From a virus: a stretch of 49,980 nucleotides of DNA. The notes beneath the pieces are model-generated. The model was not told the DNA's origin. It saw only the letters and a list, made by a program, of their open reading frames with translations, and did not search any database. Shown in pieces: positions 7,970-18,500 of the stretch; position 1 is the first letter of the stretch, and each line of letters opens with the position of its first letter. The DNA is taken from IMG/VR virus record IMGVR_UViG_3300025728_000013, positions 1 to 49,980 of that record, one strand, 5' to 3'. The position numbers and the translations under genes were made by a program.

Positions 7970-8450
7970 CGGTTTATATTTCCAGACCGACATAGAAGCA
8001 ATCAAAGTTTTAACTAAAGAGGGCAAGAAAATAGAGAGAATAGCAAGACGAGTTTGGCAACAATACATGGCTAGTTATTCTCCTAAAGAGTATAGAAGAA
8101 CAGGAAAGTCTCTAAGAGCCATTAAACTTAAAAGTGTAAAGAGTCATGGATTAGGTATGTACAGCATCGAACTTACATGGGAAAACAGTCTAGCCTATCA
8201 TGATTCTTGGTTATACACCGAGGGAAGAACATCAACCAACAAAAAAGGTCACGCTATAATGCTTATCGGTACTAGATGGCATTCTAAGAAGTTAGAAGCT
8301 GTTTACAGAAAGCAAATCTATAGACATACATACTGGGCTTGGAATGGTGGCGGTGGAAGCTATCTTGATACTGTTGTTAGTCAGTATAAGGCTGTCGCTG
8401 ACAGAAGAATTAGGGTAGAAGTACAATGGAGTGGAGCATTCATTAAGTAG
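7950..8450 (+). CDS. Minor tail-module protein, HK97-gp10-like impression
   Basis: 166 residues in the +1 frame relative to the chaperone, overlapping its end by 20 nt. The motif SYSPKEYRRTGKSLRAIKL resembles the SPxxYxRTGxL block of gp10-like tail completion proteins, followed by strands and a Trp/Tyr-rich basic C-terminal half (RHTYWAWNGGGGSYLD). The upstream ribosome site is weak (ATGGAA), so expression probably depends on translational coupling or a +1 frameshift from the chaperone gene. Function is inferred from position and motif only. Confidence 0.5.
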   Translation: MVKQKNNGLYFQTDIEAIKVLTKEGKKIERIARRVWQQYMASYSPKEYRRTGKSLRAIKLKSVKSHGLGMYSIELTWENSLAYHDSWLYTEGRTSTNKKGHAIMLIGTRWHSKKLEAVYRKQIYRHTYWAWNGGGGSYLDTVVSQYKAVADRRIRVEVQWSGAFIK

Positions 8451-8459
8451 GTGATTGAA

Positions 8460-9440
8460 ATGGCATATAAAAAAATAGAAGAAGTAAGTGAGCAGTTTTG
8501 GAAAGATGAGGTAAATGACTATAACAAAGAACTGATAGAAGAGTTCTTAGCACAAGGTCGTTTATCTCCTGCTACTCTTAAACAATATGAATCGGGATTA
8601 AAGATATTTGCAAAGTGGGTTCATGACCATGCTAGAAATAAAGATATCCCAGATTTAAAACCACGTGATGCTATGAAGTATCAAAACTGGTTAGAGGGCA
8701 AAGGGTTGAGTCCTAATGCTATCAAATTTAAACGTTCGGCTGTTTCAAGTTTGTGTGGGTACATCGAAGTATTCTTTTCAGATGACCATCCGAATTTTAG
8801 AAACATATTTACAAAAGCAGTAAAGAATGTAGCTAAAGCAAACGTTAAGGAGAAAGTTCCTTTAACGAGTGCAGAAATTGAAAAGTTGAAGAAAGAATTA
8901 AAAAAGAGAAATGAATGGCAAAAACTAGCATATCTATTATTCTCATTTGATACAGGTTGTCGAAGAGAAGAGTCAAGACAGCTTCTTAAAGAAGTTGCTA
9001 CATATGATTACTACGTTGATGCAAAAGGTAATGTCAAAAAATATTACTTGACACATAAGATTAGAGCCAAAGGTGCAGGAAAGATTGGTAAGATGAGAGA
9101 CTTCTCATTTAACGATGAAACAATGACTGCAATCAAGAAATGGGTAGAAGTTCGTGGAGAAGATGATTGTCCACACTTATTCGTTAGTAAAACGAAAGAC
9201 GGATATCGACAGATTTCAGCAAACTCATTCAATCTATGGTGCGAAGATTTCTCTGAAATTTTAGGTAAAAAAGTACATCCTCACTTATTACGTTCGAGTC
9301 GTGCAACGATTGCGATTGTAGAAGAAGGAAAGAGTATAGAATCCGTACAAGGATTATTAGGACATAACAGTAGTGAAACTACACAAATCTATGTAGTAAG
9401 AGACAAGTCTTCTGACATAGATGAACTTTATGAAGATTAA
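8460..9440 (+). CDS. Tyrosine recombinase/integrase inside the tail operon
   Basis: 326 residues from ATG 8460; TAGGTG just upstream decides this over GTG 8451, which overlaps the ribosome site. An N-terminal SAM-like core-binding domain (about residues 20-125: YNKELIEEFLAQGRLSPATL) is followed by the catalytic domain with all six expected residues: R168 (TGCRREE), Lys around 204-208, H275 and R278 (HPHLLR), H302 (LLGHNS) and Tyr311 (QIYVV). It is therefore predicted to be active. It lies between tail chaperone and tape measure, same strand, and is followed immediately by a lox-like palindrome. From memory, SPbeta also carries an integrase-like gene (yomM) near its tape measure gene. Role is unknown: integration, concatemer or dimer resolution, or inversion are possible. 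Confidence 0.88.
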   Translation: MAYKKIEEVSEQFWKDEVNDYNKELIEEFLAQGRLSPATLKQYESGLKIFAKWVHDHARNKDIPDLKPRDAMKYQNWLEGKGLSPNAIKFKRSAVSSLCGYIEVFFSDDHPNFRNIFTKAVKNVAKANVKEKVPLTSAEIEKLKKELKKRNEWQKLAYLLFSFDTGCRREESRQLLKEVATYDYYVDAKGNVKKYYLTHKIRAKGAGKIGKMRDFSFNDETMTAIKKWVEVRGEDDCPHLFVSKTKDGYRQISANSFNLWCEDFSEILGKKVHPHLLRSSRATIAIVEEGKSIESVQGLLGHNSSETTQIYVVRDKSSDIDELYED

Positions 9441-9469
9441 GGTTAAAGAGTAACATCTTAATCTTCATA
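9429..9469 (+). repeat. Inverted repeat spanning the recombinase stop codon
   Basis: TATGAAGATTAAG (9429-9441, including the TAA stop) is perfectly complementary to CTTAATCTTCATA (9457-9469), 13 bp with a 15-nt loop. It competes with the 34-bp palindrome at 9450, so only one of the two can form in RNA. Not followed by a U-run. Confidence 0.75.
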
Positions 9470-9483
9470 GATTAGGATGTTAC
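9450..9483. repeat. 34-bp lox-like palindrome: candidate recombinase site
   Basis: Arms GTAACATCTTAATC and GATTAGGATGTTAC match as inverted repeats at 13 of 14 positions around TTCATA. Read as 13-8-13 the spacer is CTTCATAG, which is asymmetric. This is the format of simple tyrosine-recombinase core sites (lox-type, dif-type), and it begins 10 bp after the recombinase stop. As RNA it would be a continuous 14-bp stem (one G-U), but it lacks a U-run, so a terminator is unlikely. Confidence 0.6.
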
Positions 9484-9517
9484 ATACATCCTTTAGATTT
9501 TAAAGGGGTGAATTAAT

Positions 9518-12500
9518 TTGGCAGGTAGTAATGATTTAAATATATCGCTAAAAGCGCAAGTTGTAAAATTAAAGGTAGAATTGGATGCAAAAGGAAGTAA
9601 GTTACCACAACAAGTAAATAATATTTCTAAGATGTTAGCAAACAATCCTGTTAAGCTTAAAGTTAAACTTGAAGCTAAACTTGGCGATTTAACTAAACAA
9701 ATGAAAACTATTAGTACGTCTTTACAGGCAAAGCCTATGAAACTGAAAGTAGAAATTGATGTTGCAGGTTCAACAAAGAATATCAAGCAACAACTTAAAG
9801 ACGTATATAAGACTGTTGAAGACTTCAATAAGAAATATGGTCAACAAGTAAAACAAATGCAACAACAAATGAATCAAGCTTCTTCTGTAAAGGGGAAAGC
9901 ACAGTCTGGATTAAATGTTCCAACAAACTCAAAGGTTCAAAACTTCAATAATATTAAACAATACACAGCAGAAATTGAGAAAGCTAAATCTATCTTAAAT
10001 GGTAAATTTGGTGACGGTATTTTCAAGGCTACTCAATTCAAAGATGCTAAAGGTAATCTTACAGGATTCGTAGCAGAGTTACAAAAAGCGAATGGTATCG
10101 TTGAAAAAATTAAGTATTCTTGGAATAGCAATAAAAGTGCTTTTGAAATTATCAATAGACAAACTGTAGATAATACACAAAAGAATGCTCAGTCAATTCA
10201 AAATACATTAAAGAATTTAAAAAATGATATCAACAATCTAGGTAAAGGTGCAGATAAAGGTAGTCTATTAACTCAACTTAAAGATGTGCAAAAAGCACTA
10301 AACACAGACGGTGGAAAAAACTTCACTAAACAAATGGTTACAGATTTACAAAGTGCTATCAGAGCAGAACAACAATTAGTTCAAGCAACTAAAGCTGAAA
10401 ACCAAATGCTTCAACAACAAGCTAAGTTAATCGCTGATATTAAAAACAACAGAAACAATGCTACAGGCGCTCTTAAAAATGATTTAAATGGACTATTGGC
10501 TCAAGCAGGTAAAGCAAGCAAAGCACAAGACCCATCATTAGAATTTAAAAAGATTCGTCAAGAAATGCAAGGCATGATGAATGAGCAAGCAAAAGTTAAC
10601 GCTAAAGAAAAAGAATCTCAAGCAATCTTAAAAGAAACTATTCAATTAAGAAGACAACTTAAAGACGTTTTAAAAACATTACCATCTGATACTGCTGATA
10701 ATAAATTAAAACGTAGCATGGTTACAGAAGCTATTGAAGCTACTAAATTAATCAGAACATATGAGCAATTGGGTCAAGCTAAAAAGAATTTCCAAAAAAT
10801 TGCAGACAATAAATGGATGGATGCAGACCAAAATAGAGCACGTAATCTAGTTGAAAGTTTACGTTCAGTACAACAAAAGCTTAATGACATTGGTAAAAGC
10901 AATCCTAAATTAAATCAACAAATGAGTTTCTTAGATGATAGAATTGCTAAGAAACTATCTTTAAACACACAAGACATTCGTAATGCTTTAACTGCATACC
11001 AAAGAATGTTAGATACTGAAAATCAAAAAATCAAACAAAAAGAAAAAAGTATCAAACTAGGTCAGAATATCACTGAAAAATTCGGTGGAGAAGCAAAAGT
11101 TAAAAACATTGAGCAACAAATCTTTGGCTCTGGAACAATGAGTAACAAAGCGATTGCAGATTTACAAAGATATATTGGAACAGTTGAGAGAGCACGAGTG
11201 GCTTCTATCTCATTTGGTCGTGACGGTATTGACTCAATGGGTCGTTCTGTTAAAAATATGTCTGTTGTATTCCAAGGAACAGGAGAGCATGTTCGTAAAG
11301 TTACATATAGTATGACACAAGGTTCTAGTCAAATGCGACAAGTTTCTGACGAAATGGTTCGTAACGTTAACCGTAACTTAGGTGCATGGGAGAAATTTAA
11401 AGTCTTCATGCAAAGTGCTCCAGTATGGATGCTTTCACAACAAATGATGACTGCTCCAATTCAAGGCTTACAAGCTATGACTAGAGAGATTCTAGAAGTA
11501 GACAAAGCTATGACTGAATTACGAAGAGTAGCGAGTACAGACCAAAACGTTGATATTCTATTCGGAAACGCTGTAGAACTATCTGGTAAACTTGGTAATA
11601 ATATCCATGATATTATGAAAGGTATGAACGAGTTCGCTCGTACATTTGGTGACTTCAATGAACGACAATTAACATCTATCACAGAAACAGCAACACTAAT
11701 GTCAAACGTATCTGACTTATCAGTTGAAGAAGCACAGAAATCTCTAGTAGGTACTATGAACGCATTCAACATTGAAGCTTCTGATTCTATCAGAATCGTA
11801 GATGCACTGAACGAAGTAGATAACGACTATGCTATCAGTACGAAACAGTTAGCAGAAGGTCTACAGAAATCTGCATCAGCAGGTAAAACATTCGGTGTAG
11901 GTCTAGAAGAAAACATTGGTCATATCACAGCAATTGGTGCGGTAACAATGGAGTCTGGTGCTATCATCGGTAACTCATTGAAAACAATCTATTCTCGTAT
12001 GACAACAATGAAAGATTCAGAACAGACACTTAGAAATGTCGGTATCGCAATGTATGAGATTGGTGAAAACGGTGTAAAATCTGTTAAACCAGTATCTCAA
12101 ATCATGAACGAACTTGGTGACAGATGGAAAACGTTAACAAAAGAAGAACAGCAAAACATCGCAGTTAAAATCGCAGGTCGTAACCAATTAACACGTTTCC
12201 TAGCTGTAATGAACAACTACGATATGGCTGTTAAAGCTACGAACACTGCTTACCAATCACAAGGTTCTGCAATGCGTGAGAATGAAAAATATCTACAATC
12301 ATTCGAAGCTAAGATTAATAAGCTTAAAAATGGTTTCACTGAAATGTCATTGGCTATCGGTAAAGCATTCCTAAGTGGTGGAATTTTAATGGCTATCAAT
12401 GGTCTAGGTGCATTAGCAAAAGGCATTACAGGGGTAGCACAATCATTTGGAGCATTATCTGGAGTAGGTTTAATCCTTGGAGCAGTAATGGCTAAGATGG

Positions 12501-15500
12501 GTGCATTCCAAGGTCTATTCGGTAGAATGGGCGCAACTGTTGGAGTATTCAAACAAGGTATGGCTGAAACATCTCGTAGTCTAGGTGCTAACGCAACTGC
12601 TATGGATAAATTCAAAGGCGGTATGCAAGGAGTTATCACAACGTCTACGGGCGGTGTTGGTGTATTCAAATCACTAGGCGGTGCATTAGCAGGATTCGGT
12701 AGGTCTTTAATGGGTATGCTTGGTATGGGTGCAGTCTTCATGGGTATTGGTATGGCGATAGAGTTCCTTATCGGGAAATATCAAAAAGCCAAACAAGAAC
12801 AAGAAGCACTTGACAAGAGTATCAACCAAACTGTTAACGCTTATCGTAAGAGTGCAGATGGACTAGAAGGATTACTTGCTAAGTATGAAGCATTCGAAAA
12901 AGCAGGAGACAGCATCAAGAAAGGTAGTGAAGAGTACGAAGAGTTTATGCTTGTACAAACTAAACTATCACAAGCTATGCCAAACATGGTTAAAAGCGTT
13001 GATGCACAAGGTCAAGCATGGATGAAGAGTTCTAAGGAACTTAGAGAACATTTGAAATTAACAAAAGAATTATCAGAAGCCCAAGCAGATAGAACGAATA
13101 AAAGATTTGAAGAAAACGTTGAGAAGGAAGCACAATCTCTAAGAAAACTAGTAGAAGAAGAGAAAAAACTTAAAGCGGAACGTGACAAAATCAAAAGTGG
13201 CTCTGTAGACTGGAAAGCAGGTACAGGTGGCGCTTCCAAAGAAGAACGTGCTCAAGCACAAATGGCTTATGAAAAAGGTATGGCAGACCTAGTTTGGAAA
13301 CGTTTAGATGCAACACAGAAAACAACTGCAAAAATCCAAGAACAATCTAGAGCGTATCTAGAAGCTAAAGGTAGTTTAGCTAAGATGGGTGAGGGTGCTC
13401 AATTAGTAGTTGACAAATTCGCTACTATAAATAGTGACAAACTTAAAAAGCTAGTTGAAGATGGTGCATCAGAAGGTAAAATCAATTCAATGATTAAAAA
13501 GATTACCGAGGGCGGTAACCAAATGGGTGATGTCTTTGCTAAAGCATTCGACAAAATGACTCAAGGTATTGACTCTGGTACTTTAAAAGGTTCTCAAAAA
13601 ATCGAAGCAATCAAACAGCAACTTAGTAGTATTGGTAAAGCAATTCCAGATGATTTCTTTGACGTTAAGAATCTTGATGACTTAGATAAAGCAAAAGAAA
13701 ACATGGAAAAATTAATTGACGTTGGTATGAGAATTAAATCTTCAAACGGAGGAACATTTGACCAACTTGCTAAAGAAGCTGAAAACTATGGATTAAGTGC
13801 AGACCAAGCTAGAGAGTTCGTTACGAAACTTGGTATGGAAAGTGCCAACGCAGAACTTAGAAACAGAGCGTTAGAAGAATCTCAAAGTGGAGTTTCATCT
13901 GCAATGGAAGGAACTGGTGGTGCTGTTGATGATGCAACAGGCGCACTTAAAGATTATAAGGAAGCAGTAATCGGAGCAATTGATGCTCAGAAAGAGTTAT
14001 TCGGATATAAAAACGAAGAACTAGGAAACATGCAAGGTCATTTAGAAGCACTTAAAACTGCTCAACTATTATATGGTGAAAACGCAAAAGGTACAAGACT
14101 TTGGGCTGAATCTGGTTCACAACTTTCAGAGTTCTTAGGAATCTCTAAAGACCAAGTCTATGAAAACATTGATGGATTACATGAAACTATTTCTGTAATG
14201 CAAGAGATTGGTGTTAAGTATGATGAAACTGGAAAACTAGCATTAGACTGGGGTAGTGCAACAGAAGGTCAAATCAACAAGTTTAAAGAGTCCGTTGCAA
14301 AATATGGTCTTGACGTAGATATTCTAACAGGTAAGGCACGTACTTTTGGTCATGGCATCAAAGAACAAGGTCAAATCCTAGATGAGAACGGAAACAGAAT
14401 CGACCAAGCAGGAGACAAAGCTAAACAGGGTGGAGACAAGTTTGACGAAGCAGGTAACAAGGTTAAAGAAGGTGGCGACAAAGCCAACGAAGCAGGAGAC
14501 AAGTTCAATCAAGCAGGAGAGAAAGCAGGACAGTCTGGTCAAAAGGTTCAACCTTTAATTGACAAGCTTCAAGAACTTGCACAAAAATCTGGACAGTCTG
14601 GTGAACAAGTAGTCCAAGGATTACAAAAAATCAACCTAGCAGACTTTAGCCAAGTACAAGCGAAGAGTAAAGAATTAGGCTTATCTATGGATGAAGTAAT
14701 GCGCTATGCTAAAGAAGCAGGAGCAGTTACTCCAGAAGAAATGGCTAAAATTGGAAACTCTGGTGAAAAACTATCACTACTTCAAAACAAGATGAAAGAC
14801 TTAGGCTTTGATGAGTTCACAGCTAAATCTAGTGAAACAGCAGGTAAAGTCGAAGCAGACATGCAACGTGCAGGTAATTCTGGTGCACCATTATCATTAC
14901 TAGAGCAAAAAATGAGAGACTTAGGTTTCGATGAACTAACAACAAAATCTGGTGAAGCAAGCAGTAAAGTATCATCTGATACAACTGCAATTGGTAACTC
15001 TGGTGTAAACATGAGTCCTCTTAAAACAGAAACAGATGCAGTAGGTCGAAAACTTATTGATATGAACACACAACTTGGAGGAACAGTTGGAGGATTCCAA
15101 TCTGGAATGTCTCAAATTGGTAACTCTGGAAACAGTTTAGCACCATTAAAAGAAAACGTTAAAAACATTGGAACTGCAATGAGCGAAACAAAAACTTCTG
15201 TAGAAACAAATGTTAGCGGAATCAACACTTCATTTAGTACGCTAGGTCAAGGTATTAACACTGGATTCCAACCATTCAAAACAAGCGCACAACTATTCAC
15301 AGAACAACTTCAAGGAATGTCAAAACAATCTGGTACAAGTGCTCAAGAAATCCAAGGACACGTTACCACAATTGGAAACGCTAAAAATGCATTAGACCAA
15401 TACAAGATTGCAGTAGACAACGTTAAAACTTCAATGAATGGAATGGCAACAGAGGTTACAGGAACAGCTACAGGATTAAGCCAATTCGGTATGGCATTTG

Positions 15501-18500
15501 CAGGTGCAGGTCAAGCGATGAGTGGATTCCAAACATCAATGAGTGGTGTTAGAGGTGAAATGTCTAACGTTGTATCTCAAGCAAGTGGAACAGCACAAAG
15601 TTTAGAGGGCATTGGTCAATCAATGTCAAGCGCAAGTGTAAGCGGTAGTGCTTTTGTAGGAGCAATGAATGGCGTTGGTGCATCATGTTCACTAGCATCT
15701 CAATCTATGGCAAACATGGGTTCTGCAAGTGCAACAGCATCAAGTGGACTAGCAAGTGCAACTCAAGCATCTCAAGCAAGCGCAAACGCATCACAAAATA
15801 ACGCAAGCGCAAAAAATGCAGAAGCATCAGCTTCTCAAAATTCAGCTACAGCATCATTCAATGTAGCAAACGCTAAACAAGCAGAAGCAAGTGCAATCAT
15901 GTCAGCAATCTCAGCAACACAAAACATGGCAAGTGCATATTCAGCAATGGCTAGTGCAGGAATCAGTTCAATTTCATCTATCGTGAGCGCAATCTCAAGT
16001 TACATGATGGCTGTATTCGCAATGGCTTCTGGAACAATGCAAGCAAGTTCTGCTATTAAAGGTGCTTTCAGTTCAATGGTGGGAACTGTTGTTGGAAGTA
16101 CAGGCGCTATGAACAGTGCTCACAACTCACAAGCTAGTGCATTAAACAAAGTAAGAGATTCAGCTAACCAAGCTAAGTCTGCTGTACAAGGTTTAAATAG
16201 CACAATTTCGGGTGCAATGACAAACCTAAGTAACTACATTGCGAAGGCTCAACAAGCTTCTAATGTACAAGTTAAAGCCCCAACATTACCACCATTACCA
16301 ACAGGTGCAACATGGACAATGCAATCAGTAACAAACCTAATGGCTGATACGGGTAATGGAGAAGTGGCAAGTGCAGTGACAAGTTTCGGTTCAGCAATGT
16401 CAAGCGCATTAGGTTCATTCTCTGCAAGTAGTGGAGACTCTGGTTCAATCGGTGGAGGTGGAGGTACTTCTGGTACAATCCAACCATCAATCTATAGTGG
16501 ACTAAATTCAAGTGGTGAACTTGGAGTATTTAGAACATTAGCAGATGAGTCTGACAAAATCGCAGATGCAACTCCTTGGAGTTCATACGAACGTAGTATG
16601 AAAGAGATGGACGTAACATTAAAATGGATGGAAGCTAAGATGAAATCCATGAACAAAAACACAGCAGAATATCGTAAAATGATGAACGATATTTACCAAG
16701 TTGAAATTAAACGTTGGGAACTTCTAAACCACGACTTATACGATAAAGAACGTAGAAACGAACAAATCAAGCGTGAACTTGAAGGTCTTAAAAATATCAA
16801 CAGTCATACAAAAGAACAACGTGAGCAGTACAATAAGTTATGGTCAGAATATGAAAGTAATTTAAGTTCTATTACTTCTATGAGAGCAGAATGGCAAGAG
16901 TTCTTAGACAACTGGGAACAACGTTATGCAGACATTCTGAAAGCGCATGTAGATGCTATTGTTGAAGCTTATACAAAAGGTTTAGAGGAAATCAAAGGCA
17001 AAGTTGATGATATTGACTTCAATATCTCAGTAGCGGAATTGACAGACCCTAACAACATGACAAAGATGATGAATCTTTACATTGAGAAAGCACAACAATT
17101 AAAACTTGAAAAGAAAAAGCTAGAAGACCAACAACGTGATTTAACTCTTAAACTTTACGAAGCAGAAGATAAATTTGGTAAGGATAGCAAAGTAGCACAA
17201 GAAGTCAAAGCAGAGATTGATAAAGTAAAAGAAGCATGGGAAGATTCTGCATTAGCAGTTCTACAGGCTGAAAAAGAAATCAAAGATGCTCGTGCAAATG
17301 TAGCTGATAAAGGCATTGACCAATTGAAGAACTACTACAAAAACATGAAAGACATGGCAATTGATGCTATTGACAAAGAGCAAGAAAACTTGAAAAAAGC
17401 ACATGAAGCTAAGATGAAATTATACGACAAGGAAATTGACAAGATTAACAGCGTATATGATGCGAAGCTAAAACAAATGGACAAAGACAAAGATGAGTCA
17501 AACTATCAAGAAGAATTGTCTAACAAGAACAAAGAACGTGCAGATTTACAGAATAAAATCAGTATTTTATCAAAAGATACTAGCCTATCTGGTAAGAAAA
17601 AGCTAGAGGAAATGAAAAAAGAACTTGCTGAAATGGACAAAGAGATTGCTAAGTTCCAACAAGAACGTCAAGATGAATTAATGCGACAAGCATTAGAAGA
17701 CCAAAAGGAACAACAACTTAAAGAAATTGAAGATAAGAAGAAAGCAGAAGAAGAAGTCTTAAACGGAAAAGTTGAAGAACTAGATAAAGAGAAAGACAAC
17801 GTAAGTACAAAATATGATGACCTTATCGACAATGAAAAACGTTGGGCTGATATGCGTGACCAATTCATCAAAGGAAACTTCCAAACACTAAATGATGAGT
17901 TACAAAAAATGCAACAGCAAATCAACAACATGAATAACGGGGTATTTGATGGATTAACTCCAAGTTTCAAAGACTTCTCAGATGAAACTAAGAAACAAGT
18001 TCAAGATGCAAATGACATGGTTGTTGACAACATGGACTTTAACTTACAAGACCCTAAGAGCGATGTAGAAGAGTTAATTAAGTCTAAAGGATATCAAACA
18101 TTCGAGAGCGAAGTAGTTCGCCCAGATGACCCTGCTAGACCTATGAAACCTGCTCCAGAGCCACCACCAACACCACCTGCACAGGTGAAACCACCTATCC
18201 CACCATCACAGATGCCTACTAAGGGTAATGTAACAGGTGTAACATCAGATAGTTATCTTAACATTCGTAACGCACCAAACATGCAAGGTGGAGTAATTAG
18301 ACGTATCTTAAACGGTGCAAACGTACAAATCCTTGGAGAAGAAGGAGATTGGTGGAAAGTTAAGTTCTCGAATAGTCGAGGAACATCAACAGGATTCGCA
18401 AACAAGAAATACATCAAAGCATTTGACACTGGTGGTTACACTGGTGATTGGAGTGGCAATGATGGAAAAATGGCTATGCTTCACAAGAAAGAACAAGTAT

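Noticed and set aside
9450-9500. Ordinary Rho-independent terminator after the recombinase
   Set aside because: The 14-bp stem is followed by ATACATCC, without a U-run, and tape measure expression would be cut off.
11461-12741. Open frames on the - strand inside the tape measure gene (103 and 163 aa)
   Set aside because: Shadow frames of a long real gene; no ribosome site, low-complexity Pro/Ile content and no sensible neighbours.
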